A stretch of DNA of 64,000 nucleotides from Deferribacteraceae bacterium UBA6799 (GTDB lineage: Bacteria; Chrysiogenota; Deferribacteres; Deferribacterales; Geovibrionaceae): assembly GCA_002452335.1 (NCBI GenBank), contig DKFJ01000003.1, positions 93,528 to 157,527 of the forward strand. Reading direction: 5' to 3'. This document shows positions 51,848 to 60,464 of the stretch, piece after piece. The translations under genes were made by a program, and so were the position numbers. A model generated the notes under the pieces. The model had not been told where the DNA came from, ran no database searches, and saw nothing but the letters and a program-made list of their open reading frames with translations. Each line of letters begins with the position of its first letter. Positions within the stretch are counted from its first letter, which is position 1.

Positions 51848-52565
51848 TGTTTTCCTGTAATTTCAGAGCCTGTTTCAGGTCTATTTTACCTTCATAATAG
51901 GCTTTTCCTGTTATAGCTCCCAATATGCCTTTTTTGCCGGCGAGCGCCTCTATATCCTCTATACCCTTCAGACCGCCGGAAGCGATCACGGGATAAGCTA
52001 TATCGTCAGCCAGCTTAATAGTAGCCTCGGTATTGATGCCTGTCAGCATGCCGTCACGGGCTATGTCGGTGTATATCACGCTTTCGGCTGTGTATCCGGC
52101 GTAGCTGTTGATCAGCTCCGCCGCTGTAACACCGCTCTTTTCATACCAGCCCTCTGTGGCAACGTATCCGTCTTTGGCATCCACACCCAGAATGATTCTG
52201 TCAGGGTATGTCTTCATAGCCTCTTTCACGAAGTCAGGGTCTTTCACAACCACAGTACCGAGTATGCCGTATTTCACCCCTATGTTGAAATATGCCTTCA
52301 GTCTGTCCATGTTGCGGATACCTCCGCCAACCTCTATATCCATTCCGGCTTTCGCCACTATCTTTTCTATCAGGTCGAAGTTGGTCGCCTCGCCTTTTTT
52401 CGCTCCGTCCAGATCGACGATGTGCAGACGTTTGACTCCCATATCGGCGAACTGTTTCGCGGCATCCAGCGGGTTGTCAAAATATACGGTGAAATCATCC
52501 ATATCCCCCTGTCTCAGCCTGACGGCTTTTCCTTTCAGAAGGTCAATGGCGGGTATTATCAGCAT
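51840..52565 (-). CDS. hisA: Phosphoribosylformimino-AICAR-phosphate isomerase HisA
   Basis: 241-residue TIM-barrel isomerase of histidine synthesis. MLIIPAIDLLKGKAVRLRQG contains the catalytic Asp (D8 region). EVGGGIRN and the second catalytic Asp in ILGVDAKDG follow; the phosphate sites are VIASGGLKG and GAITGKAYYEG. ATG 52565 has GGAGAG six bases upstream; an earlier GTG is worse placed. Starts inside hisH. Confidence 0.96.
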   Translation of the reverse strand: MLIIPAIDLLKGKAVRLRQGDMDDFTVYFDNPLDAAKQFADMGVKRLHIVDLDGAKKGEATNFDLIEKIVAKAGMDIEVGGGIRNMDRLKAYFNIGVKYGILGTVVVKDPDFVKEAMKTYPDRIILGVDAKDGYVATEGWYEKSGVTAAELINSYAGYTAESVIYTDIARDGMLTGINTEATIKLADDIAYPVIASGGLKGIEDIEALAGKKGILGAITGKAYYEGKIDLKQALKLQENNG

Positions 52566-53179
52566 TTCCACTCTCCAAAATTTTTCAGCAGGCTTATCCC
52601 CAGCTTCTGGCTTTTTTCCGGGTGAAACTGGGTTGCGGCGACATTGTCTCTCACAACCATAGCGGTAAAATTCACTCCGTAAGAACAGGAGAGCGCCTCT
52701 ACTCCCTGCTCCTCCGCTTTAACGCAGTATGAGTGAACAAAATAGAAATAGTCCCCTGTGGTGATGCCGTCAAGTAAAGGATGTTCAAACTTTTTGTCAA
52801 TTTGGTTCCAGCCGATCTGCGGAATCTTCATCCCCTGCTCTATCATGGAATCGGGAAATTTCTTTACTGTACCTTTGAATATGCCCAGTCCATTATGCTC
52901 GCCGAACTCCAGACTCTTCTCAAACATAAGCTGCATGCCAACACATATTCCCAGCATGGGTTTTCCGGTTTTTATAAACCCCAGAACAGCTTCTTTTAGT
53001 CCGGAAGTCTCCAGCCCGGCATAGCAGTCGCCGAAAGCGCCCACCCCCGGCAGAACCGCTCTGTCAGATTTTAATACTTTTTCAGGATCGGATGTTATTT
53101 CGGCGTTGTAACCCAGCGACTGAAGAGCTTTCTCCACGCTTCTCAGGTTTCCCATGCCGTAATCTATGATAGAAATCAT
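52559..53179 (-). CDS. hisH: Imidazole glycerol phosphate synthase glutaminase subunit HisH
   Basis: 206-residue class I glutamine amidotransferase that supplies ammonia to HisF. IIDYGMGNLRSVEKAL at the start, the nucleophile elbow GICVGMQLMFE (Cys about 82), and the catalytic His/Glu in FHPEKSQKLG near the end are all present. GAGG lies 6 bases before ATG. hisF is not in the window. Confidence 0.96.
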   Translation of the reverse strand: MISIIDYGMGNLRSVEKALQSLGYNAEITSDPEKVLKSDRAVLPGVGAFGDCYAGLETSGLKEAVLGFIKTGKPMLGICVGMQLMFEKSLEFGEHNGLGIFKGTVKKFPDSMIEQGMKIPQIGWNQIDKKFEHPLLDGITTGDYFYFVHSYCVKAEEQGVEALSCSYGVNFTAMVVRDNVAATQFHPEKSQKLGISLLKNFGEWKC

Positions 53180-53199
53180 TTAAACCTCAGATTTAATAA

Positions 53200-53790
53200 C
53201 TATTTATCCAGTGAGCCCTTGGTGGACATCACCCTGTCGGACTCTATGCGCACAGCGTCCTTCACCGCCCGGGCGAAGCATTTGAAAATTCCCTCTATAA
53301 TGTGGTGGGTGTTGCGCCCGTATCTTTTTACTATGTGCAGGTTGATGCCCGCTCTATCGGCGAAAGCCTTAAAGAATTCCTCCGTGAGCTCTGTGTCGAA
53401 ATCGCCCACCTTGTCAGCGGGAATCTCAGCGTCGAAGTTCAGATATGTACGTCCGGAAAAATCCACAGCGCACTCTATCAGAGTCTCGTCCATAGGCAGG
53501 AGGAAGAAGCCGTATCTGCGGATGCCCTTCTTGTCCCCCAGAGCCTCTCGAAAAGCGTCACCCATCACTATGCCGATATCCTCCGCCGTGTGGTGGCTGT
53601 CTATGTGCAGGTCGCCTCTGGCGGTGAGCGTCATGTCGAAAGAACCGTGTCTGGTGAACAGCTCCAGCATGTGATTCAGAAAACCGATTCCGGTGTCTAT
53701 CTTATAAACACCCTCACCATCCACATTCAGGCTGATGCTGATCTCTGTTTCCGTTGTTTTTCTGGAGATTTCTGATTTTCTTGCTGTCAC
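53200..53790 (-). CDS. hisB: Imidazoleglycerol-phosphate dehydratase
   Basis: 196-residue monofunctional dehydratase of histidine synthesis, without the phosphatase domain of the enterobacterial fusion. The paired His motifs GFLNHMLELFTRHGSFD and DSHHTAEDIGI, and the later NTHHIIEGIFKCFARA, bind the two metals. The start is GTG 53790, with AGGA/GGGAG just ahead. First gene of the hisB-hisH-hisA-pgpA-cinA group. Confidence 0.96.
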   Translation of the reverse strand: MTARKSEISRKTTETEISISLNVDGEGVYKIDTGIGFLNHMLELFTRHGSFDMTLTARGDLHIDSHHTAEDIGIVMGDAFREALGDKKGIRRYGFFLLPMDETLIECAVDFSGRTYLNFDAEIPADKVGDFDTELTEEFFKAFADRAGINLHIVKRYGRNTHHIIEGIFKCFARAVKDAVRIESDRVMSTKGSLDK

Positions 53791-53822
53791 TGTCCTGCTC
53801 CCTGTTATGAAAATAGGCTGCT

Positions 53823-53839
53823 TCGAACTTTTATTTTAC
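53823..53839. repeat. Left 17-bp direct repeat flanking structured repeat copy 2
   Basis: TCGAACTTTTATTTTAC, repeated exactly at 53963-53979, 140 bases further on. Confidence 0.75.
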
Positions 53840-53850
53840 AACCTGGTTTA

Positions 53851-53957
53851 CATAATTTTTCCGTCCTGAAAAAATTATGCTAACGCTACGTATGAATAAA
53901 ATCCATACTCCGCTCACACTGCGCAGATAAATCTGCTCCGTGGGCACATCCTGTGCC
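53851..53957 (-). repeat. Structured repeat, copy 2 (multi-hairpin family)
   Basis: Read on the minus strand it has the same order as the copy at 26615. GGCACA-GGA-TGTGCC, CACGGAG, a hairpin (GCAGA / TCTGC), then GCAGTGTGAGCGGAGT. A hairpin (GTATG / CATAC) and ACGTAGCGTT follow, then a perfect 10-bp hairpin (CATAATTTTT / AAAAATTATG). The longer blocks are kept while the arms of the later hairpins differ from copy 1. Confidence 0.7.
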
Positions 53958-53962
53958 GTACA

Positions 53963-53979
53963 TCGAACTTTTATTTTAC
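53963..53979. repeat. Right 17-bp direct repeat flanking structured repeat copy 2
   Basis: Exact copy of 53823-53839. Confidence 0.75.
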
Positions 53980-54067
53980 TTTACTGTCATGATATATTAT
54001 CCTAACATGATACAAAAATAAATATCTATTCCTTTAAGAATTTACCTTTTACGAGAGACATAAGCAC

Positions 54068-54958
54068 ATGAAATACCGCAAAACACTCTCCAAAAACTAT
54101 GAACTGACAGAAAGAGATATAGAACATCTCCTTTATATCCAGCCTTTTATGGCAAAATATAAAGACGAGTTCCTCGAAGACGCCGCAGAAAAGATAGACA
54201 CATTCCAGCTGAGCGACAAACAGAAAGAAGCTATCAAAGCCAACATGGAAAAGATGGGAATGTGGTATGACCGTGTATTTGACGGTATGCCTGACAACGC
54301 TTATTTCACTTTTCTGCATAAACTCGGCTATTCTCTCAGTAAATATAATTTTGAGCAGGATATCATCTCCACGCTCATCAGCTTCTGCCGTCTGTGGATG
54401 CACGAAAAAATATTCGTGATTATGGATGACGACATCCGCAGAAAAGGGATTCTGCTGTCCATGCACAAGATGCTCGATATCAACAACGAGATAGTCATCA
54501 GCGCATATTATGACAAGCTCGTCAGCAGCTATAACCCTGTGCATACATACCGCAGCACCGTGGTGCGTCTGAGCGAAAAATTCTCCTTTCTGATGCACAC
54601 AGCGCTGGTAACCGTTCTGATGCTGCTCACTCTTCTGGCGGGCTGGGTGTTCATCGAAGAGGCGCTGCACATGCTTCACGAACAGAGCGACCACGCTCTC
54701 ATAACCGCTCTGGGTTCACTGCTTATCATCTGGGTTCTGGTGGAGCTGATGCACACCGAGATACAGATGATAAAAGGCGGAAAGTTTAAAAACTCGATTT
54801 TTATCAGTGTCGCGCTCATCGCTTTTATTCGTGACCTGATGATCATAACGCTGAAACATGAGACAACAAACATGCTTCAGCATGGTTTTATCCTCGGCTC
54901 GATACTCGTTCTGGGCGTCATTTACTGGCTGATAGTTAAGACCGAAAATTCTAACTGA
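54068..54958 (+). CDS. Membrane protein: possible globin-sensor domain fused to a PsiE-like domain
   Basis: 296 residues. The N-terminal 170 are all-helical and soluble, with ELTERDIEHLLYIQPFMAKY, FLHKLGYSLSKYN and WMHEKIFVIMDD, a layout recalling globin-coupled sensors (protoglobin); the proximal His cannot be fixed by eye. From about 175 there are four transmembrane helices. The pair VELMHTEIQMIKGGKFKNSI and ALIAFIRDLMIITLKHE resembles the PsiE (phosphate-starvation-inducible) family. GAGAG lies 10 bases before the ATG. A gas or redox-responsive membrane protein is possible but unproven. secA follows after 16 bases and may share the transcript. Confidence 0.5.
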   Translation: MKYRKTLSKNYELTERDIEHLLYIQPFMAKYKDEFLEDAAEKIDTFQLSDKQKEAIKANMEKMGMWYDRVFDGMPDNAYFTFLHKLGYSLSKYNFEQDIISTLISFCRLWMHEKIFVIMDDDIRRKGILLSMHKMLDINNEIVISAYYDKLVSSYNPVHTYRSTVVRLSEKFSFLMHTALVTVLMLLTLLAGWVFIEEALHMLHEQSDHALITALGSLLIIWVLVELMHTEIQMIKGGKFKNSIFISVALIAFIRDLMIITLKHETTNMLQHGFILGSILVLGVIYWLIVKTENSN

Positions 54959-54974
54959 TTTTGGAGTTTCATTC

Positions 54975-57572
54975 ATGCTTAAATCAATAGCTAAAGCAAT
55001 CTTCGGCTCATATGCCGAACGCTATATCAAGTCCATGCAGCCTATGGTTGATTCTGTCAACGCTCTGGAGCCGAAAATGCAGGCTCTCTCCAACGCTGAT
55101 CTGGCCGGAGTCACACTGGCTCTCAGAGAGCGTCTGGAAAACGGCGAAAACGAAGATAAAATCCTCAGTGAGGCTTTCGCCCTCGTTCGGGAGGCGGGCA
55201 GACGCACGCTGAATATGCGCCACTTTGATGTTCAGCTGATGGGCGGATACGCTCTGCACAAAGGCAAGATATCAGAGATGAAAACCGGTGAGGGTAAAAC
55301 TCTGGTGGCGACACTCGCCATGTATCTCAATGCCGTCAGCGGCAAGGGAGCGCATCTGGTAACGGTGAACGACTATCTCGCCAGACGTGACGCTCAATGG
55401 ATGAGCCCCATCTATAAAATTCTCGGTCTGACCGTCGGTATCATTCAGCACGAAAGATCGTTCATAGTGGAGTGGGAGGACGAAAACGCCTTCACTACTA
55501 CCCTCAGAGAGGTCACCCGCTCAGAAGCCTATGCGGCGGATATCACCTACGGAACAAATAACGAGTTCGGGTTCGACTATCTCCGTGACAACATGAAGCC
55601 CCCCTATGAGCCCCTGGCGCAGCGCGAGCTTAACTTCGCCATAGTAGACGAGGTGGACTCCATCCTGATAGACGAGGCGAGAACTCCTCTGATTATCTCA
55701 GGTCCCACCGAGAGAAGCACAGAAAAATATTATGACGTGGACGCTGTGGTCAGACTGCTGAACCCCACAGAACACTATACATTCGATGAAAAGAACAGAA
55801 CCGTTCAGCTCAACGACAACGGTATAAACCTGCTGGAAAAAGAGATGAAGATAGACAACCTCTATGATATCAAGCATGTGGATGTCCTGCATAATGTTAA
55901 TAACTCGCTGAAGGCGCACGCTCTTTTCAAAAAAGACGTGGACTATGTGGTGAAGGACGGACAGGTGGTCATCGTAGATGAATTCACCGGAAGACTTCAG
56001 CCCGGCAGACGCTATTCAGACGGCATGCATCAGGCTCTGGAGGCGAAAGAAGGCGTTAAGATAGAGAGCGAGAATCAGACTCTGGCCTCCATCACTTTTC
56101 AGAACTACTTCAGAATGTATAAGAAACTCGCCGGTATGACTGGTACAGCCATTACAGAGGCGCAGGAATTCTTATCCATATACAACCTCGGCGTGGCGGT
56201 TATCCCCACCAACATGAAGATGATCCGTAAAGACTACACAGACGTGATCTACCGCACGGCCAAGGAAAAATATCTCGCCATTGTGGCGGAGATAGAAGAG
56301 ATGAATAAATCCGGCAGACCCGTTCTGGTGGGTACAAGCTCCATCGAAAAATCTGAGCTGATCAGCTCTCTTCTCACCAAAAAAGGCATCAGACACGAAG
56401 TTCTGAACGCCAAAAACCACGAGAGAGAAGCGGAGATAGTAAAAGACGCCGGATCAAAAGGAGCAGTCACCATCGCCACCAACATGGCCGGACGCGGTAC
56501 CGACATTAAACTGGGCGAAGGAGTCATAGAACTGGGCGGTCTGCACATCATAGGTACAGACAGACACGAATCACGCCGTATTGACAACCAGCTAAGAGGA
56601 CGTGCCGGACGTCAGGGCGACCCCGGATCATCCAGATTTTTTGTTTCTCTGGAAGACGACCTCATGCGTATCTTCGGATCGGAAAAGATATCAGCCATCA
56701 TGCAGAAACTGGGCATGAAAGAGGGCGAATCCATAGAGCACTCCATCATATCAAAATCCATCGAGGGCGCTCAGAAGAAGGTGGAGGCATTCCACTTCGA
56801 GATCAGAAAGCACCTGCTGGACTATGACAACGTTATGAACCAGCAGAGAAACGTAATCTATTCTCTCCGCCGTGACATTATGCAGGGCGAGTCCGCTGAT
56901 GAAATTGTATCGGAAACCATCGAAAACGTTATCGAATCCATGACCGAAGCGCACATCAACAGCGCCGAACGTCCTGATTTCGAATCGTTCGAAAAAGATA
57001 TTTACTCAGTATTTGACATGGAGTTCGCTTTCAGCAGCGACAGAAAAGTGTATCAGCAGGAGCTGGAGCGTCTCAGAACTGAGATCAGCAAAAAACTTGA
57101 AGAGAAAAAAGAGCAGTTCGGCGGATATTTCGCAGAAGTGGCCAGATTCCTCTATATCAACGTTCTGGATTCCAAGTGGAAGGAGAATCTCCTGCACATG
57201 GACCACCTGAGAGATTCCGTAGGTCTGAGAGGATACGGTCAGAAAGACCCCCTGAACGAATATAAACGAGAGGCATATAACCTTTTCGTCAGTATGATGA
57301 ACAGGATAAACGCTGAAGTGGTCAGATTCCTCTTCCATGTGGAGCTGGACAACAGAAACGACATAGAAGAAGCGGAAAAACAGCAGGAACGCGTGCAGAC
57401 CAAAGAGGAGCAGAGAGACATCTTCGCTGAGCAGAAAAAAGCTCCCGAAGAGAAAAAGTCTCCTATCAAGAGAGACCTGCCGAAAGTAGGCAGAAACGAC
57501 CTTTGCCCATGCGGCAGCGGCAAAAAATATAAAAAATGCTGCGGAGCAAACGAACCCGATTCAGAGGATTAA
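54975..57572 (+). CDS. secA: Preprotein translocase ATPase SecA
   Basis: 865-residue motor that drives proteins through SecYEG. Walker A is MKTGEGKT (about 102-109) and Walker B is VDEVDSILIDEARTPL (about 209-224). The helicase-like motif TNMAGRGTDI and QLRGRAGRQGDPG lie in the second nucleotide-binding fold. The C terminus has the zinc-binding SEC-C motif CPCGSGKKYKKCC, which contacts SecB or ribosomes in relatives. GGAG lies about 7 bases before ATG. A strong terminator follows. Confidence 0.97.
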   Translation: MLKSIAKAIFGSYAERYIKSMQPMVDSVNALEPKMQALSNADLAGVTLALRERLENGENEDKILSEAFALVREAGRRTLNMRHFDVQLMGGYALHKGKISEMKTGEGKTLVATLAMYLNAVSGKGAHLVTVNDYLARRDAQWMSPIYKILGLTVGIIQHERSFIVEWEDENAFTTTLREVTRSEAYAADITYGTNNEFGFDYLRDNMKPPYEPLAQRELNFAIVDEVDSILIDEARTPLIISGPTERSTEKYYDVDAVVRLLNPTEHYTFDEKNRTVQLNDNGINLLEKEMKIDNLYDIKHVDVLHNVNNSLKAHALFKKDVDYVVKDGQVVIVDEFTGRLQPGRRYSDGMHQALEAKEGVKIESENQTLASITFQNYFRMYKKLAGMTGTAITEAQEFLSIYNLGVAVIPTNMKMIRKDYTDVIYRTAKEKYLAIVAEIEEMNKSGRPVLVGTSSIEKSELISSLLTKKGIRHEVLNAKNHEREAEIVKDAGSKGAVTIATNMAGRGTDIKLGEGVIELGGLHIIGTDRHESRRIDNQLRGRAGRQGDPGSSRFFVSLEDDLMRIFGSEKISAIMQKLGMKEGESIEHSIISKSIEGAQKKVEAFHFEIRKHLLDYDNVMNQQRNVIYSLRRDIMQGESADEIVSETIENVIESMTEAHINSAERPDFESFEKDIYSVFDMEFAFSSDRKVYQQELERLRTEISKKLEEKKEQFGGYFAEVARFLYINVLDSKWKENLLHMDHLRDSVGLRGYGQKDPLNEYKREAYNLFVSMMNRINAEVVRFLFHVELDNRNDIEEAEKQQERVQTKEEQRDIFAEQKKAPEEKKSPIKRDLPKVGRNDLCPCGSGKKYKKCCGANEPDSED

Positions 57573-57576
57573 TACT

Positions 57577-57604
57577 AAGCGGAGCTGATGCTCCGCTTTT
57601 TTTT
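57577..57604 (+). terminator. Rho-independent terminator after secA
   Basis: 8-bp stem AGCGGAGC / GCTCCGCT with a TGAT loop and a T tract, six bases beyond the secA stop. Confidence 0.92.
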
Positions 57605-57634
57605 GTCAAATAACTCGACTAAACCTTAAACGTA

Positions 57635-57670
57635 AAAAGACCGGCAGAGGCCTCGCTCCACCGGTCTTTT
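57635..57670 (-). terminator. Terminator behind lon-rpsU
   Basis: Perfect 10-bp stem AAAAGACCGG / CCGGTCTTTT with a 16-base loop and T's on the minus strand after the stem, about 105 bases downstream of rpsU. Nothing else is seen in 57671-57775. Confidence 0.7.
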
Positions 57671-57775
57671 GTATAAAGACAGCCGCTTTTCTCAAGCAAC
57701 TATTCCATACGATTTAAACGCGTTTCCACGTTTCGCCCCGCTTAAAGTGATACTTTAACCAAGGCTCGATAAGCA

Positions 57776-57994
57776 TTAATAATATTTATACTTATCGTTG
57801 AGTTTGCGCTGAAGTTTCTGCTGTTTGCGTTTTGCTTTGAGCAGTTTTTTTCTGCGAACCTCTGTGGGTTTCTCATAATAGGTATGAGTTTTAATCTCCC
57901 TAATGAGACCCTCGCGCTCGATCTTCTTTTTCAGAAGTTTCAGAGCGTAGTCGACGTTATCTCCGTCAACTTTTACAATAGCGTTAATTGCCAC
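57776..57994 (-). CDS. rpsU: 30S ribosomal protein S21
   Basis: 72-residue basic ribosomal protein; IVKVDGDNVDYALKLLKKKIEREGL and YYEKPTEVRRKKLLKA are S21 hallmarks. Two GTG starts are possible. That at 58003 touches the AAAGGA site, so the one at 57994, ten bases after it, is preferred; the difference is three residues. It lies just downstream of lon (15-24 bases) and probably shares its transcript. Confidence 0.9.
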   Translation of the reverse strand: MAINAIVKVDGDNVDYALKLLKKKIEREGLIREIKTHTYYEKPTEVRRKKLLKAKRKQQKLQRKLNDKYKYY

Positions 57995-58018
57995 TGTAAT
58001 CACATCCTTTCTTGGTAT

Positions 58019-60328
58019 TTAAATTAGTACCAGCTCCAAAACCTCGTCAATATGCTCAACCAGATGGAACCGGAGCATTGTTTTAACATCAGAAGGAATG
58101 TCTGTCAAGTCCTTCTCGTTACTTTTCGGGAAAATAACCTCTTTTACACCAGCTCTGTGAGCCGCCAGCACCTTTTCTTTCAGTCCGCCGATAGCGAGCA
58201 CTCGTCCACGAAGGGTTATCTCTCCGGTCATGGCGATGTCGCATTTCACCGGGCGTTCTGCCAGTGCGGACAATATGGCTGTGGTCATGGTGATTCCGGC
58301 GCTGGGGCCGTCCTTAGGCACTGCGCCTTCCGGAACATGCACATGCACATCGAAATCGCTGAATCTCTTCGCCGGGATCTGAAGTTTGGTGGCGCAGCTT
58401 TTCGCAACGGTATAAGCGGTCTGGGCGGATTCTTTCATCACATCCCCCAGCTTTCCCGTGAGCTGCATCCTGCCGGAGCCTCTGTATACCGCCACCTCTA
58501 TCTGGAGGATATCTCCGCCGTAAGGTGTCCATGCCAGCCCTGTGGCGACTCCTGTCTCCACGGCTTTCGGTATCGCTTCCATGCGGAATTTTTCCTTACC
58601 CAGGAATTTTTCCAGATTCTTACCGTTTATTTTCACAGTTTTCAGATTTGGGTTCTCAACTATCTTTTTAGCTGATTTTCTGATAAGCGAAGCGATATTA
58701 CGCTCCAGATTCCTGACTCCTGCCTCTTTCGTATAGCTTCTGATGATTCCGTAAACGGCGCTGTCAGCTATCTTCACACGTTCATCGTCCAGACGGTGCT
58801 CTTTAAGCTGTTTCGGTATCAGAAACTGAGAAGCGATGCCGAATTTCTCTTTTTCGGTATATCCGCTGACGTTGATAACCTCCATCCTGTCCAGAAGCGC
58901 TCTGGGGATGCCGTCTATGCTGTTGGAGGTGGTGATGAAAAGCACCTTGGACAGGTCGAATTCCACCTCGAGATAATGGTCCATGAACGTGGAGTTCTGC
59001 TCCGGATCAAGCACCTCCAGAAGAGCCGACGACGGGTCGCCTCTGAAATCAGAACCCAGCTTGTCTATCTCGTCCAGCAGGAACACAGGGTTCATGCTTT
59101 TCGCTTTTTTTATCGACTGAAGAATCTTGCCCGGCATGGAGCCGATGTATGTTTTTCTATGTCCTCTGATCTCCGCCTCATCACGAACGCCGCCCAGCGA
59201 CATCCGCACGAACTCCCTGCCCATGGCTTCCGCTATGGAGCGTGCCAGAGATGTTTTCCCCACTCCGGGAGGTCCTGTGAAGCATATGATCGGTCCTTTT
59301 ATATCCGGCGCTATGGTCTTCACCGCCAGATATTCCAGAATACGTTCTTTCGGTTTTTCCAGACCGAAATGGTCTCTGTCGAGTATTTTTTCAGCGTTTT
59401 TCAGATCCAGCACGTCTTCAGAAAAATTTCCCCAGGGCATGCTGAGCAGCCAGTCCAGATAGTTTCTGACAACTGTCGCCTCTGCGCTCATGGGCGACAT
59501 CAGCTTCAGCTTTCTCAGTTCTTTTCCGGCTCTTTCTCTGACTGATTCTGAGAATTTCGCCTCTTTTATTCTCTCTTCCAGCTCGTCCAGATCCGCCTTG
59601 AAATCATCGTCCCTGCCCAGTTCCTCATTGATAGCCTTCACCTGCTCGCCCAGATAGTATTCCTTCTGAGCTTTCGACATCTGGTTTTTCACCTTTTGTC
59701 TGATGCGGTTATCCATCTTTACCAGTTCTATGTATGTCTGGACAGTCTCTATAACCTTCTCCGCTCTCTCCTGAGCGTCATCGGTTTCCAGAACCGTCTG
59801 CTGTTCGTCATTTTTCACGGGCATATAGGATATAACAGAGTAAGCCAGCCTGTTTATATCGTCTATCTCGCCCACGGCGTTCATCACGTTTTCGTTTATT
59901 TTTTTAGACAGCTCTGAATACTGTCTGAAACTCTCCGCGAGCATTTTGAAAAGCGCTCCCTCTTCCTCCGGATGCACTTCTCCGTCCTCCAGCAGGCTCA
60001 CATTGGCATAGAGACACTCGTTCTCGTCCGCCACTGACAGAACCCTTCCACGCCCCATGCCTTCCACCAGGAGCTTAACAGTGCCGTCAGGCAGCTTAAG
60101 CACCTGAAGTATTTTGGCGGCGACGCCTGTCTTGTATATGTCATCGAACTCAGGGTCATTCACATCCTCATCTTTCTGCAAAACAAAAAAGACTAATCCG
60201 TTTCCGCTGTCAGCGGCATCCACGGCGTTAACCGATCTGTCCCGCCCAACGAAGACAGGTGTAATCATATAAGGAAATATAACCATGTCCCTGAGAGGGA
60301 TCAGAGGATACTGTTCAATTCTTTCCAT
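58019..60328 (-). CDS. lon: ATP-dependent protease Lon
   Basis: 769-residue protease of the heat-shock network. The N-terminal substrate domain starts PLIPLRDMVIFPYMITPVFVGR. The AAA+ module has GPPGVGKTSLA (about 353-363) and VFLLDEIDKLGSDF. The C-terminal Ser-Lys protease domain has PKDGPSAG (catalytic Ser, about 673) and GGLKEKVLAAHRAG (catalytic Lys). AAGGTG precedes ATG. A perfect 11-bp inverted repeat covers its predicted transcription start. Confidence 0.97.
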   Translation of the reverse strand: MERIEQYPLIPLRDMVIFPYMITPVFVGRDRSVNAVDAADSGNGLVFFVLQKDEDVNDPEFDDIYKTGVAAKILQVLKLPDGTVKLLVEGMGRGRVLSVADENECLYANVSLLEDGEVHPEEEGALFKMLAESFRQYSELSKKINENVMNAVGEIDDINRLAYSVISYMPVKNDEQQTVLETDDAQERAEKVIETVQTYIELVKMDNRIRQKVKNQMSKAQKEYYLGEQVKAINEELGRDDDFKADLDELEERIKEAKFSESVRERAGKELRKLKLMSPMSAEATVVRNYLDWLLSMPWGNFSEDVLDLKNAEKILDRDHFGLEKPKERILEYLAVKTIAPDIKGPIICFTGPPGVGKTSLARSIAEAMGREFVRMSLGGVRDEAEIRGHRKTYIGSMPGKILQSIKKAKSMNPVFLLDEIDKLGSDFRGDPSSALLEVLDPEQNSTFMDHYLEVEFDLSKVLFITTSNSIDGIPRALLDRMEVINVSGYTEKEKFGIASQFLIPKQLKEHRLDDERVKIADSAVYGIIRSYTKEAGVRNLERNIASLIRKSAKKIVENPNLKTVKINGKNLEKFLGKEKFRMEAIPKAVETGVATGLAWTPYGGDILQIEVAVYRGSGRMQLTGKLGDVMKESAQTAYTVAKSCATKLQIPAKRFSDFDVHVHVPEGAVPKDGPSAGITMTTAILSALAERPVKCDIAMTGEITLRGRVLAIGGLKEKVLAAHRAGVKEVIFPKSNEKDLTDIPSDVKTMLRFHLVEHIDEVLELVLI

Positions 60329-60356
60329 TGTTCACCTTGAATTTTCATCGAAAAAT

Positions 60357-60386
60357 AAAGCAATGCCCACGAAACGGCATTGCTTT
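60357..60386 (-). promoter_or_regulatory. Perfect inverted repeat in the lon leader
   Basis: AAAGCAATGCC, 8 bases, GGCATTGCTTT: 11-bp arms without a mismatch. It sits just below a minus-strand promoter (TTGCCC at 60415-60420, 18-base spacer, TATTAT at 60391-60396), so it covers the expected start site. It could be an operator or an mRNA hairpin; a short T-rich tail also permits attenuation. Confidence 0.55.
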
Positions 60387-60429
60387 AACTATAATAGTTG
60401 TTTTTTAGTAAAAAGGGCAAGTAGAAGTT

Positions 60430-60456
60430 AAAAAAAGCGGAGTTTTAGGCTCCGCT
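60430..60456 (-). terminator. Rho-independent terminator after clpX
   Basis: On the minus strand AGCGGAG / CTCCGCT with a 7-base loop, followed by a T run; 9 bases beyond the clpX stop. Confidence 0.88.
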
Positions 60457-60464
60457 TCACTGAT

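Noticed and set aside
60357..60386. CIRCE (HrcA) operator before lon
   Set aside because: The arms do not match TTAGCACTC-N9-GAGTGCTAA, so it is reported only as an unnamed inverted repeat.
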